DNA of 64,000 nt from an uncultured Roseovarius sp. (GTDB lineage Bacteria; Pseudomonadota; Alphaproteobacteria; Rhodobacterales; Rhodobacteraceae). Below the pieces are notes generated by a model. That model ran no database searches. It was not told where the DNA came from and worked only from the letters and a program-made list of their open reading frames with translations. The DNA lies in contig CANMOU010000004.1 of the NCBI GenBank assembly GCA_947499555.1, positions 1-64,000 of the forward strand. Reading direction: 5' to 3'. Below, piece by piece: positions 52,336 through 61,398 of the stretch. The stretch's first letter is position 1, and every line of letters starts with the position of its first letter. Both the position numbers and the translations under genes were made by a program.

Positions 52336-53102
52336 CCCGCCGGCCGGAGCGGCTCACCCCGCGCCTCATCCATGATCCGGCGCATTTCATGAATAGCAGG
52401 CGCCAGCCCCCGGTAAATCGCCTCACCAATGATGAAATGCCCGATATTAAGTTCCATCACCTCGGGAAAGGCCGCCACCGGCGCTACTGTGTCATAGGTC
52501 AGCCCATGACCGGCATGCACTTCAAGCCCAAGGGAATGCGCATAGGCCGACATCTCACGCAGGCTTTGAAGCTCTGCATCGCGGGCCTCAAACCGCCCCT
52601 CCGCATGGGCATCGCAATAGGCTCCGGTATGCAGTTCGATCACCTGCGCACCAATCCGGTGGGCCGCGTCAATCTGCTTGGCATCGGCGGCGATAAAGAT
52701 CGACACCCGGCATCCCGCTTCGCGCAGGGGGCCGATGAAATGCGCCAGTCGGTTTTCCTCCCGCGCCACTTCCAGCCCGCCTTCGGTCGTGCGTTCCTCG
52801 CGTTTTTCCGGCACGAGACATACCGCATGCGGCTTATGGCGCAGGGCAATCGCCTGCATCTCATCCGTGGCCGCCATCTCAAAATTAAGCGGTACATCCA
52901 AAGCGGCCATAAGCCCATCGATATCCGCATCCGAGATATGCCGCCGGTCTTCCCGCAGATGCGCGGTGATGCCGTCGGCCCCTGCCTCTTCGGCCAGTTT
53001 CGCGGCGCGGATGGGATCGGGATAATCGCCACCACGCGCGTTGCGCACCGTGGCAACATGGTCAATGTTCACGCCAAGGCGCAGATCTCCAACCACAGCC
53101 AT
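52332..53102 (-). CDS. pdxJ: Pyridoxine 5'-phosphate synthase
   Basis: A 256-residue TIM-barrel enzyme that condenses 3-amino-1-hydroxyacetone phosphate with deoxyxylulose 5-phosphate, the last step of de novo vitamin B6 synthesis. Conserved blocks are [17 protein letters not shown] (catalytic His region), [18 protein letters not shown] and HTGAYCDAH plus [13 protein letters not shown] 53102 has AAGGAG upstream. It is in the rpoZ-spoT operon and overlaps the next gene by 4 bp. Confidence 0.96.
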   Translation of the reverse strand: MAVVGDLRLGVNIDHVATVRNARGGDYPDPIRAAKLAEEAGADGITAHLREDRRHISDADIDGLMAALDVPLNFEMAATDEMQAIALRHKPHAVCLVPEKREERTTEGGLEVAREENRLAHFIGPLREAGCRVSIFIAADAKQIDAAHRIGAQVIELHTGAYCDAHAEGRFEARDAELQSLREMSAYAHSLGLEVHAGHGLTYDTVAPVAAFPEVMELNIGHFIIGEAIYRGLAPAIHEMRRIMDEARGEPLRPAG

Positions 53103-53163
53103 GTCTCTCTCCTTCACAACTGGACGCGAATTTACCCTAACCTAGTGCATTTTCGAGCGAAGG

Positions 53164-53856
53164 TCAGGAGCCTCCGGACACACCATTGTCTTTGGATGTC
53201 TTTTTAACCTTAGACGCGGCCTTTTCCGCCGCCTTCTCTTTCAGCGCAGCAATTTTCTTGGCCAGACGGCCCTTGCGCCGGTTCTGATAGGCCTGGATTA
53301 CCGGCAAGCTGAGATAATAGGCCACGCCACCCGCGATCAGGCCGGGGATGATGCCACCAACCATGTAGGGGAAGAACACCTCATCGTAGAAAATCTCAAG
53401 CCGCGTCCAATCTGCCCGCGCATCGGTGAATAGTGCCCAGATATTGTCTTTTAGGTCGCGCCCGGCATCGACAAATTTTGTGCCCAGCGTTCCATGCTCT
53501 TGGAACTCCGGCACATTGCGTATCCCAAGGATGTAATACCCCGTCTGCAGCGAGGACGCCCCGATCGCAAGAAAGGTCAGCGGATTGCCCACGAAGGTCG
53601 CCAGAAGCGAGGCCACGATATTGCCCCGCATGATCCAGGCCAGCCCAGCGGCAAGGAAAAAATGGAACCCGAAGAACGGCGAGAAGGTGACAAACACGCC
53701 GGCAAAGATGCCGCGCGCAATACGGTGCGGTGGATCGGGCAGACGGCGCACGCGGTGTTTGACATATTGAAACGCCCGAGACCAACCGCTCTTCGGCCAG
53801 AAAAAGCGAAGGGTCGCCTTCCACCACGGCAGTTTTTTTCGGCGCTTAAAAACCAC
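53164..53856 (-). CDS. DUF2062-domain membrane protein
   Basis: A 230-residue protein of the DUF2062 family. The domain (about 25-180) has the signature PHRIARGIFAGVFVTFSPFF and RGNIVASLLATFVGNPLTFLA, with two to three hydrophobic helices, and ends in a Lys-rich tail (KKIAALKEKAAEKAASKVKK). The function is not established. It lies 15 bp downstream of spoT, an arrangement common in Rhodobacterales. Confidence 0.85.
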   Translation of the reverse strand: MVFKRRKKLPWWKATLRFFWPKSGWSRAFQYVKHRVRRLPDPPHRIARGIFAGVFVTFSPFFGFHFFLAAGLAWIMRGNIVASLLATFVGNPLTFLAIGASSLQTGYYILGIRNVPEFQEHGTLGTKFVDAGRDLKDNIWALFTDARADWTRLEIFYDEVFFPYMVGGIIPGLIAGGVAYYLSLPVIQAYQNRRKGRLAKKIAALKEKAAEKAASKVKKTSKDNGVSGGS

Positions 53857-53871
53857 TGGCAGTGGCTCCCG

Positions 53872-56022
53872 TTACTTATTCATCCCGGGCTCTGACCCGT
53901 TCCCGATACCCAATGACACGTCGCGAAACCGCTCGACCGAGGCCACATCGCTTTCCGCTTCGACAACCGAGATGACCCCATGCAGATGTTCTGCGTCTCT
54001 CAGCTCTACATCAACCATAAGCCTGAAAAAGTCAGGTTTACGGTCAATAAATGTTAAATCTGAGATATTGGCCTTCTGCTCTCCAATCAATGTGCAAATG
54101 CGCCCAAGCACCCCTGCGTCATTTCCGATTGTCACGTCCAGCGTCACATCATAAACCGCCGGGTGCCGCCCGCCATGCCAATGCAAATCCACCCAGCGCT
54201 CAGGCTGTTCCTCGAACGCCTGCAGCGATGCACAGTCAATCGCATGCACCACAACCCCTTTGCCGCGATAGGTGATCCCGACAATGCGTTCGCCCGGCAA
54301 GGGCTGGCAACAGGGCGCGCGATCAAATCGCTGATCAGGACCGAGGCCAACCACCGCCCGGTCCCAGCGCACTTCGGTGCCCTCGCCCGGTGAGAGATCC
54401 GGGTAGACGGCATTCAACACCTGCTGTGCTGTCAACTCCGCGCTGCCGAGGCGCGCCAGCACCTCGTCTTGATCCTTCAGCCGCAGGGTCTTGGCGGCCC
54501 GCTCCAGCGCCTTGTCGGTGGGCTTCTTGCTTACATGTTCAAAGGCCGCCCTCGCCAGTTCCCGGCCAAGGCGAATATACCGGTCGCGGTCCAGCTCGCG
54601 CAGTGCCCGCCGGATAGCCGCCCGCGCCTTTCCGGTCGTGGCAATATCAAGCCATGTTGCTTGCGGCGTCTGACCATCAGCCGTGATCACATCGACCGAC
54701 TGGCCGTTCTTGATCCGCGTCCAGAGCGGCACGCGCATGCCGTCCACCTTGGCACCGACACAGGCATTGCCGATCCGCGTGTGGATGGCATAGGCAAAAT
54801 CAATCGGTGTCGCCCCGCGTGGCAGCTTGATCACATCGCCCTTGGGCGTGAAGCAAAACACCTGGTCGGAATACATCTCCAGCTTCACGGCCTCGAGGAA
54901 ATCCTCATGGTCTTCTTCCGCATCGAACTGTTCGGTCAGCGAGGCAATCCATCCTGCGGGATCAACCGCAAACGGGTTCTCCGCCCGGACACCGTCACGA
55001 TAGGACCAATGTGCCGCCACCCCTGTCTCGGCCACCTCATGCATCTGCCTTGTGCGCACCTGCACTTCGACAAGCTTGCCATCCCGGCCCGAAACCGTGG
55101 TGTGAATCGACCGATACCCGTTCGACTTGGGCTGGCTGATGTAATCCTTGAAACGCCCGGGCACCGCGCGCCAGCGACGGTGAATGACCCCCAGAACCCG
55201 GTAGCAATCCTCTTCCGAACCGGTGACAAGCCGAAAGCCGTAAATGTCGCTCAGCCGCGAGAACCCCATCTCCTTTTCCTGCATCTTGCGCCAGATCGAA
55301 TAGGGCTTCTTCGCGCGTCCCAGAATGTCGGCCTCAATGCCCGCCGCATCAAGCTCGCGCCGCATATCCCCTGTGATCCGCTCGATTACGTCACCGGCTT
55401 CTTTCTGCAGCGTGATGAAGCGCCGCATGATCGACGCCCGCGCCTCGGGATTGATCACGCGAAACGCCAGATCCTCCAGCTCTTCACGCATCCATTGCAT
55501 CCCCATGCGCCCGGCCAGCGGCGCATAGATATCCATTGTCTCGCGCGCCTTCTTGAGCTGCTTCTCCGGCCGCATCGCCCGGATGGTGCGCATGTTGTGC
55601 AACCGGTCCGCGACCTTCACAAGGATGACCCGAAGATCCTTTGACATCGCCATGAAGAGCTTGCGAAAGTTCTCGGCCTGCTGTGTTTCCGTGCTGGAAA
55701 GCTGCAGATTGGTCAGCTTCGTGACCCCGTCCACCAGATCGGCGATCTCTCGGCCAAACCGTTGCGCAACAATATCGAAAGAGGCTCGCGTGTCCTCGAT
55801 CGTGTCATGCAGAAGGGCAGTCACGATACTGGCGTCATCCAGCCGTTGCTCGGCCAGAATGGCGGCGACAGCCGCCGGATGGGTGAAATAGGGTTCGCCT
55901 GAGTGGCGAAACTGCCCCTCATGCATCTCGCGGCCAAAATCAAAGGCATCGCGAATCAGCGTTTCGTCACTCTTGGGGTTATAGGCGCGAACCAGGTCGA
56001 TCAGGTTATCGGCAGCAATCAT
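53872..56022 (-). CDS. spoT: Bifunctional (p)ppGpp synthetase/hydrolase
   Basis: A 716-residue Rel/SpoT protein controlling the stringent response. The HD hydrolase domain has LHDTIED (His-Asp at 72-73); the synthetase domain includes RLSDIYGFRLVTG and the RFKDYI segment, whose RxKD pattern is typical of bifunctional enzymes. Then TGS (about 390-455, PKGDVIKLPRGATPIDFAY) and C-terminal ACT (about 640-716) domains. It is the only long Rel homologue visible here. It follows rpoZ by 35 bp, as in many proteobacteria. Confidence 0.95.
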   Translation of the reverse strand: MIAADNLIDLVRAYNPKSDETLIRDAFDFGREMHEGQFRHSGEPYFTHPAAVAAILAEQRLDDASIVTALLHDTIEDTRASFDIVAQRFGREIADLVDGVTKLTNLQLSSTETQQAENFRKLFMAMSKDLRVILVKVADRLHNMRTIRAMRPEKQLKKARETMDIYAPLAGRMGMQWMREELEDLAFRVINPEARASIMRRFITLQKEAGDVIERITGDMRRELDAAGIEADILGRAKKPYSIWRKMQEKEMGFSRLSDIYGFRLVTGSEEDCYRVLGVIHRRWRAVPGRFKDYISQPKSNGYRSIHTTVSGRDGKLVEVQVRTRQMHEVAETGVAAHWSYRDGVRAENPFAVDPAGWIASLTEQFDAEEDHEDFLEAVKLEMYSDQVFCFTPKGDVIKLPRGATPIDFAYAIHTRIGNACVGAKVDGMRVPLWTRIKNGQSVDVITADGQTPQATWLDIATTGKARAAIRRALRELDRDRYIRLGRELARAAFEHVSKKPTDKALERAAKTLRLKDQDEVLARLGSAELTAQQVLNAVYPDLSPGEGTEVRWDRAVVGLGPDQRFDRAPCCQPLPGERIVGITYRGKGVVVHAIDCASLQAFEEQPERWVDLHWHGGRHPAVYDVTLDVTIGNDAGVLGRICTLIGEQKANISDLTFIDRKPDFFRLMVDVELRDAEHLHGVISVVEAESDVASVERFRDVSLGIGNGSEPGMNK

Positions 56023-56057
56023 CCGCTCCGCGTCCCCTCAGAGGCTGCGCGCGGGGC

Positions 56058-56411
56058 TTAGCCCTGCCCCTGCGCCTCCATCAGTGCCCGAAGCAGCTTT
56101 TCTTCGGACATGTCGTCTTCGGCCGGCTTCTCGGCCTCATCGCCCATCAGAAGCGCCATGGAATCCTCTTCCGGCTCATCCACTTCGATCTGGCTCTGGT
56201 TCGACTCGATCAGACGCTCGTGCAGGTCATCCGCCGGCTGGGTCTCTTCCGCGATCTCGCGCAGCGCCACAACCGGATTCTTGTCGTTGTCGCGATCCAC
56301 CGTAATCGGCGAACCAGCGGAAATCTCGCGCGCACGATGTGCGGCAAGCATGACCAGATCGAACCGGTTTGGAACCTTATCGACGCAATCTTCTGTGGTG
56401 ACGCGGGCCAT
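56058..56411 (-). CDS. rpoZ: RNA polymerase omega subunit
   Basis: A 117-residue omega subunit starting [27 protein letters not shown]. Omega aids assembly of RNA polymerase, and ppGpp binds at the omega/beta-prime interface in proteobacteria, which suits its coupling to spoT. The C-terminal half is acidic and variable ([16 protein letters not shown]). It leads the nine-gene rpoZ-spoT-...-rnc operon on the minus strand. Confidence 0.95.
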   Translation of the reverse strand: MARVTTEDCVDKVPNRFDLVMLAAHRAREISAGSPITVDRDNDKNPVVALREIAEETQPADDLHERLIESNQSQIEVDEPEEDSMALLMGDEAEKPAEDDMSEEKLLRALMEAQGQG

Positions 56412-56606
56412 GGGACCTCCGAAATAGGCGTATCTCTCAGGAAGCCCTGTACCTAAAGCCTCTCAAAGCCGTTTACAAGCGGTGATTTCTCTATTTTTAA
56501 AGCTGTTTTTGGCCGCCAAGCGTGGTATTTAAGCCAAAAGACGCTGACGCGGCGACAGAGCTGGCAAGGCGCGGCAAGATCGGCACCGCATCGTGCTCCG
56601 AATCCC

Positions 56607-56635
56607 TTGACGCCTCATCGCTTTGCCCGTAAAGA
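56607..56635 (+). promoter_or_regulatory. rpmB promoter
   Basis: TTGACG (56607-56612) and TAAAGA (56630-56635) separated by 17 bp, a near-consensus sigma-70 promoter, about 90 bp before rpmB. It accounts for transcription of rpmB in the 315-bp rpoZ-rpmB gap, which holds no gene. Confidence 0.7.
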
Positions 56636-56726
56636 CGCCCAACGGAATTTGGGGCGCTGCCTGTGGCGGTGCCCGTTTGTATTGAGAAGGCGGCACATCG
56701 CCCGCCCCTGGACTGAGGATAAACCC

Positions 56727-57017
56727 ATGTCGCGCCGCTGCGAACTGACCGGAAAAGGCCCGATGGTTGGAAACAACTCGAGCCACGCAAACAACAAGAC
56801 CAAGCGTCGGTACCTGCCAAACCTGAACGACACGACACTGCAGTCCGAAACACTGGGCCGTGGCATCAAACTGCGGATCTCCGCCGCCGCATTGCGCAGC
56901 GTGGACCACCGCGGTGGCCTCGACGCGTTTTTGGCCAAGGCGAAAGACGCAGACCTTTCGGACCGCGCGCTGAAGGTCAAAAAAGAAATCGCCAAAGCCC
57001 AGGCCGCCAACGCCTAA
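56727..57017 (+). CDS. rpmB: Ribosomal protein L28
   Basis: A 96-residue large-subunit protein starting [20 protein letters not shown] and [19 protein letters not shown] 56727 has GAGG 8 bp upstream. Monocistronic, with its own promoter and a strong terminator 22 bp after the stop. Confidence 0.97.
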   Translation: MSRRCELTGKGPMVGNNSSHANNKTKRRYLPNLNDTTLQSETLGRGIKLRISAAALRSVDHRGGLDAFLAKAKDADLSDRALKVKKEIAKAQAANA

Positions 57018-57038
57018 GCTTTTGGACCACTGGTTTTG

Positions 57039-57069
57039 AAAAACCCTGCCCGAAACGGCAGGGTTTTTT
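57039..57069 (+). terminator. Rho-independent terminator of rpmB
   Basis: AAACCCTGCC (57041-57050) and GGCAGGGTTT (57057-57066) form a perfect 10-bp stem with a 6-base loop, followed by TTT, with extra As before the stem. Confidence 0.9.
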
Positions 57070-57277
57070 GTTTTGGACCACCCAAGGCCTGAAACCTCGC
57101 AACGGCCTGGCCGAAGAACGCGTGATCAATGCGCGATCTGAGCACGTCAACCTTGCACAATCCGCAACACTCTTGCACGACGTGCTGACACGATGCGACC
57201 GCCCTCCCAAAAAGGCCGGACCATCATCTAGACACACGTCAATGGTGTCGCGATGAAACACCGACAAAAGTCACCGG

Positions 57278-57627
57278 ATGTCTGCTCTGGGTCCAAAGCA
57301 GAAGGACTCCGAAAACCGCGCGACTGTCAGCCCGCGGAGTGGCGACCTGTCGTAAGTTCAGAGCACTTTATGCCCGCCAAACCTGCGGATTATCTGAACA
57401 ATGCGCTTACACAAACCAATCCCCAACCCGGGGCGGGCCTGGCAATCGCGCGGCCTCGATTCCGCGCGGCGTCTATGATGACGGCTTTGAGCCCGTTCAA
57501 CACCTCTGCTCATCGCACCCAAGGCACAGAATCGAGGGGCACAGCCCCGCCGTGCCAGCGCCGGACCGGCCCTTTGGGCCGACGGCTCGCGCGGCTTGAA
57601 CGGCCGGTCTGAGCCCAAAGCAGACAT
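57278..57627. repeat. 350-bp segment bounded by imperfect inverted repeats
   Basis: ATGTCTGCTCTGGGTCCA (57278-57295) is mirrored by TGAGCCCAAAGCAGACAT (57610-57627), 15 of 18 positions matching. The segment encodes no convincing protein. These ends resemble the AATGTCTGCTTTGGG repeats common in Rhodobacteraceae and other alphaproteobacteria and are often misread as short ORFs. They bound the 640-bp gene-free stretch between rpmB and the cyclase gene, and similar degenerate sequence sits at about 60345-60365. Confidence 0.45.
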
Positions 57628-57657
57628 TTTTGTCGGAGTCGCGTGGGTAGATATCGT

Positions 57658-59373
57658 CTATTCTGGAAGGCCAGCTTTCCTGAGACAGTTGCAATCAAGT
57701 TCAAGCCGTCCTTGATCAGAATAGAGTTGTGTCAATTTCCACTCAGAAATCCTAAAACTTGGACGATGCTTCAAGACAGTTTGTGCCGCATTCTGAGCTG
57801 CTTCTATTTCGCCAGTTTCCGCATAAACGATAGCTAGATCTACGAAGCCAAAACCTGGCACCATTTCGCTGTATTCGATGAATGCGTCTTTGGCTTGATC
57901 GAATTGGCCATCCAAACGTTTTGCAAAACCAAGAACACCCGCATACCAGCCGGGGTAGTGTGGATTCAGTGTTATCGCTTGTTGAGCCATTCGTATTGCA
58001 TCAGCGATTTGGCCGTTGAAAGACAGTGTGATTGAAAGACGCGCAGCCACGTCGGCATGATTTGGGTTGAGAGCGAGCGCAACATCGAATTTGTGGATTG
58101 CGTCTTCGAGGTTTCCTTCAATGGCGTCGGCAAAACCATCTATTGCATGCGCCTCAGGATTGTAGCTCTCGATCTCCAAAGCTCGGCGTGCGCAGCTTCT
58201 TGCTTCGGCAAGAGCAGCGGAACGATCTTCGCTGAAACGATGCCGTGCTTCCACGGTGCAAATGAACCCGAGAGTGCACAACGGCGCCGAATAAGTGGGG
58301 TCTAACGCGATGGCGCGTTCAGCGTGACGGCGGGCTTCAGCATAGCTTTCCCTGGTTACTTTTCGCGAGCACTCGACTGCTTTGAGCTGTGATGACCAAG
58401 CGTCCAAATTCTTGGTTCCAGAACCTCTAAACCGGGCCATTTCTCCTTCCAGCAACTCGACATGCAGTTCAGTTGCGATCTTTAGTGCTATCTCATCTTG
58501 AACTTCGAATACATCCTCAATGAGGCGGTCAAATCGGTCTGCCCAAAGATGCATACCGGTCTTGGCATCGATCAGCTGCGCCGTGATGCGCACCCGATCT
58601 CTGCTTTGGCGCACGCTTCCTTCTAGAACAAGATCGACGCCCTGCTCGACACCAACCTGTTTGACGTCTACGGAGCGCCCTTTGTAGACGAAGGTTGAGT
58701 TGCGGGCTACGACCAGTAAGGAAGGCAGTTTCGCAAGTGTTGTGATAATCTCTTCAGTAATTCCGTCGGCGAAAAACTCTTGATCAGGATCTGCCGATAA
58801 ATTGTCGAACGGCAATACACCGATCAGCAGTGATTTTGAATGGGACGATGGCGCGACACGAGGTGGGGCGGCTTCCGGCGGCGCCCATTGAAAAACCGAA
58901 ACTGGTGCGGCAACATTTTTTAAGTTGCGATCTGCCGCTTTACGAAATACTTCAGCAAGGCGTTCATCCAAACTTCGTTGCACCACCTCGGAAATCAAGA
59001 CTGTTCCAGGGTCCGCAGCGCTCTGAATCCTTGAGGCCAGGTTGACACCGTCTCCAAAGATGTCTTCTTCTTCGAACGCGACATCCCCCAAATGAACGCC
59101 AATACGGAGCTCTAGTGTGGAGTGCGTCAGTACGCCGGTTTGAATATCAAGGGCACATCGAACTGCATCCGATACAGATGCAAATTCGACAAGCCAGCCA
59201 TCCCCCATACGTTTGATGATGTTGCCAAGATGATCGGCGACCATTGGTTCGAAGACATCCTTTCGCAACTTGCGCAGTTCGATCAGCGTCTGAGCCTCGT
59301 CAGACTTCATCCGTCCCGAGTAATTCACAACATCTGCAGAAAGGATCGCGGCAAGTTTTCTTGTGGGCTGCAT
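57658..59373 (-). CDS. Adenylate/guanylate cyclase with TPR domain
   Basis: A 571-residue multidomain protein. Residues 1-165 are a class III cyclase catalytic domain with metal-binding Asp14 (LSADVVNYSG) and Asp58 (MGDGWLVEF), and the IFGDGVNLASRIQ block with Asn111 and Arg115, so it is probably active. Residues 180-305 resemble a TolB-like domain (IGVLPFDNLSADPDQEFFADGITEEI). The remainder is TPR-type helical repeats. Such proteins make cAMP or cGMP in response to protein partners. The start is uncertain (ATG 59373 or 59406). The DNA looks lower in GC than flanking genes, a sign of possible transfer. Confidence 0.9.
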   Translation of the reverse strand: MQPTRKLAAILSADVVNYSGRMKSDEAQTLIELRKLRKDVFEPMVADHLGNIIKRMGDGWLVEFASVSDAVRCALDIQTGVLTHSTLELRIGVHLGDVAFEEEDIFGDGVNLASRIQSAADPGTVLISEVVQRSLDERLAEVFRKAADRNLKNVAAPVSVFQWAPPEAAPPRVAPSSHSKSLLIGVLPFDNLSADPDQEFFADGITEEIITTLAKLPSLLVVARNSTFVYKGRSVDVKQVGVEQGVDLVLEGSVRQSRDRVRITAQLIDAKTGMHLWADRFDRLIEDVFEVQDEIALKIATELHVELLEGEMARFRGSGTKNLDAWSSQLKAVECSRKVTRESYAEARRHAERAIALDPTYSAPLCTLGFICTVEARHRFSEDRSAALAEARSCARRALEIESYNPEAHAIDGFADAIEGNLEDAIHKFDVALALNPNHADVAARLSITLSFNGQIADAIRMAQQAITLNPHYPGWYAGVLGFAKRLDGQFDQAKDAFIEYSEMVPGFGFVDLAIVYAETGEIEAAQNAAQTVLKHRPSFRISEWKLTQLYSDQGRLELDCNCLRKAGLPE

Positions 59374-59562
59374 TGAATTTCTAAGGCAAGTTCGCAATCC
59401 GCTCATTCTACAAAGTAAGAGTATTCTTTCAACGGAGCATCTTTGTAGGATTGATTTAGACGACCGGTAAATGTCCTAAGAGGACATTTTGCTACAAATG
59501 TGATACCATGAGCCATCGAGGCGGTGGTGCGGCAGGAACCCAAGATGATTGGGGGCCACTAT

Positions 59563-59856
59563 ATGATCATCCGTATCTTCCAAGTGAAGACAAAGCCGGG
59601 AAAAGAAAAAGCGTTTGGCAAGTTTTTTCGCGAGACTGCGATCCCGTTGATGAGGAACACGCCCGGGATTGTGAGCGTTCTGCCCGGAGCACCTCATGCT
59701 GGTACCCAAAGAGAGTTTAGTTTTGTCATGGTCTGGAAAGACTTGGCGTCTTTGAAGGCCTTCGTCGGTGAAGATTACCAAAGCCCTCACATTGATCCGG
59801 CAGAAGCCGAATTGGTCGAGTCCAGAACAATAAAACATTATGAACTCGTGGAGTAA
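59563..59856 (+). CDS. Antibiotic biosynthesis monooxygenase (ABM)-domain protein
   Basis: A 97-residue ABM-fold protein, starting MIIRIFQVKTKPGKEKAFG and including FFRETAIPLMRNTPGIVSVL and FSFVMVWKDLASLKAFVG. The family of small dimeric ferredoxin-like proteins includes monooxygenases and haem-degrading or stress proteins; the function here is unknown. ATG 59563 has GGGGG 8 bp upstream; the frame is open further upstream. It is divergent from the cyclase and 5 bp before the GFA gene, so these two form an operon. Confidence 0.8.
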   Translation: MIIRIFQVKTKPGKEKAFGKFFRETAIPLMRNTPGIVSVLPGAPHAGTQREFSFVMVWKDLASLKAFVGEDYQSPHIDPAEAELVESRTIKHYELVE

Positions 59857-59861
59857 ACCGA

Positions 59862-60335
59862 ATGATGGAACAGGAATATGTTGGGAGATGTGGGTGCGGG
59901 AAACTCACGTACAAAATGGCGACAGACCCAATGTTTGTACATTGCTGTCACTGCAAGGAATGCCAAAAGCAAACTGGCTCGGCCTATGTATTGAATGCAA
60001 TTATCGAAGCTGACCGCGTAACTCACAAAGGAGAGACAACGGAACATACGCTCCCCACGCCAAGTGGCAAAGGACAGGTCATCACGAGGTGCGCAAGTTG
60101 TGGAACAGCAATCTTTAGCAGTTACTTGGTCAGATTAGGTAAGTTGAAATACATTCGTGTCGGCACCTTGGACGATCCGGACCGGTGTCGGCCAGATGTC
60201 CAGATTTTCACGTCTAGCAAACAACCTTGGGTGCCGTTGAGCGCAGATATCCCCAGTTTTGAAGAATTTTACGACTTTGATGAAGTTTGGCCAGACGCCG
60301 CGCTCAACCGTTGGCGCAAAGTCTTTGGAGGTTAG
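59862..60335 (+). CDS. GFA-family (glutathione-dependent formaldehyde-activating) protein
   Basis: A 157-residue zinc-binding protein of the GFA/CENP-V family. The cysteines of the two zinc sites are clear: C10-x-C12, HCCHCKEC (Cys28-Cys34) and CASCG near residue 77. The family includes S-(hydroxymethyl)glutathione synthase, but most bacterial members are not proven to have that activity. It is 5 bp downstream of the ABM gene. The region is AT-richer than neighbours. Confidence 0.85.
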   Translation: MMEQEYVGRCGCGKLTYKMATDPMFVHCCHCKECQKQTGSAYVLNAIIEADRVTHKGETTEHTLPTPSGKGQVITRCASCGTAIFSSYLVRLGKLKYIRVGTLDDPDRCRPDVQIFTSSKQPWVPLSADIPSFEEFYDFDEVWPDAALNRWRKVFGG

Positions 60336-60540
60336 AACTGCTTCCAATGTCCGCTTCGTCCGCATAGCGGCCGTTCCGGAGTTTCCGTGATGAGCCACGC
60401 AATGCCGTCAGACCATGTCGACTTTGCACATCGCCTGACTAGGCAACAAGACAGACCGCGAGTGCCGATCCTCAGCGCAGGACCTTAACAGGTCATAAAG
60501 GCACAGGACGCCCCATTAACCTGCGCCAGCAAACGATCCC

Positions 60541-60615
60541 GCACCGACGCAATACCGACACGATACCGACGTGATACCGACGTTGGGATTCCAGTAAAAT
60601 AAGGGCGTTAACCAT
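60541..60615 (-). repeat. Dispersed 75-bp repeat with 11-bp iterons, copy B
   Basis: On the minus strand it starts ATGGTTAACGCCCTTATTTT at 60615 and ends with tandem GTCGGTATCAC, GTCGGTATCGT, GTCGGTATTGC and partial GTCGGTGC. Compared with copy A (18455-18530) it has one single-base deletion and about seven substitutions; the order of the first two iterons is swapped. It lies in the 309-bp gap between the GFA gene and the sirtuin gene; the first part of that gap (60336-60540) shows only degenerate repeat remnants. Confidence 0.9.
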
Positions 60616-60644
60616 TCTGCCGTCTGCCCGGGCGTTTTCGCCGC

Positions 60645-61337
60645 TCATGTCGCCAAAATCTCCTCCACCCAGACCGGCACGACCTCACTTGCCAGTCCCC
60701 GCCGGTGGTCGTCAAAATCACGCGACGCCGAGGACGCCTCAAGGTTCAGCTCCACCGTGTGCGCCCCCATCCGCCTTGCATGCTGGCCATAAGCTGCGGC
60801 CGGATAAACCTGCCCGGATGTGCCAATTGCGGCAAAGAGATCCGCCTCGGCCAGAGCGGGATCAATCACCTCTATCGCATAGGGAATTTCCCCAAACCAC
60901 ACCACATCCGGGCGCGTCGCGGGCGCCCCGCACTTGGGGCATGGATCAACGGGTGACATGACCAGGGGGGCCTGCCATCGGTGCGCACAGACATGGCACA
61001 GGGCTTTTGCCAGTTCACCATGCATATGGACCACGTTCCGGCTGCCTGCCGCCTCGTGCAAGCCATCAACATTCTGAGTGATAACAAGCACTTCTCCCTC
61101 AAACGCCGCCTCCAGTCTGGCAAGCGCAAAATGCGCCGCATTCGGCTTGGCCTTTGCCGCCTGCGCCCGCCGCGCGTTATAGAAATCATGCACAAGCTTC
61201 GGGTTGCGCGCAAAGCCTTCGGGCGTGGCCACATCTTCAATTGCATGCTGCGCCCAAAGCCCGCCTTCATCGCGAAATGTGCCCAGCCCGCTTTCCGCCG
61301 AAATCCCCGCGCCGGTCAAAATGACAATCTTTTTCAT
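60645..61337 (-). CDS. cobB: NAD-dependent sirtuin deacylase CobB
   Basis: A 230-residue class III sirtuin. NAD-binding motifs are GAGISAESGLGTFRDEGG and TQNVDGLHEAAGS; catalytic His106 is in VHMHGEL; four zinc Cys in LCHVC and DPCPKCG. Tyr53 and Arg56 (FYNARR) form the YxxR pair that favours succinyl- as well as acetyl-lysine removal. CobB deacylates acyl-CoA synthetases such as Acs and PrpE in other bacteria; prpE is 12 kb away here. GG-poor leader; divergent from the M50 protease gene. Confidence 0.95.
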   Translation of the reverse strand: MKKIVILTGAGISAESGLGTFRDEGGLWAQHAIEDVATPEGFARNPKLVHDFYNARRAQAAKAKPNAAHFALARLEAAFEGEVLVITQNVDGLHEAAGSRNVVHMHGELAKALCHVCAHRWQAPLVMSPVDPCPKCGAPATRPDVVWFGEIPYAIEVIDPALAEADLFAAIGTSGQVYPAAAYGQHARRMGAHTVELNLEASSASRDFDDHRRGLASEVVPVWVEEILAT

Positions 61338-61398
61338 GCCTTAGTTTTGCTCAACTTCGGCATTAGGCCAATCTCCAAAGCGATAAGGACAGTGAATT

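Noticed and set aside
54469-55644. 391-residue plus-strand frame
   Set aside because: Antisense to spoT; its composition (many His, Arg, Pro) is typical of shadow frames and it shows no motif.
57253-57612. 119-residue plus-strand frame after rpmB
   Set aside because: Its start PDVCSGSKAEG is the translation of a widespread non-coding repeat often called as a false protein; the rest has no motif.
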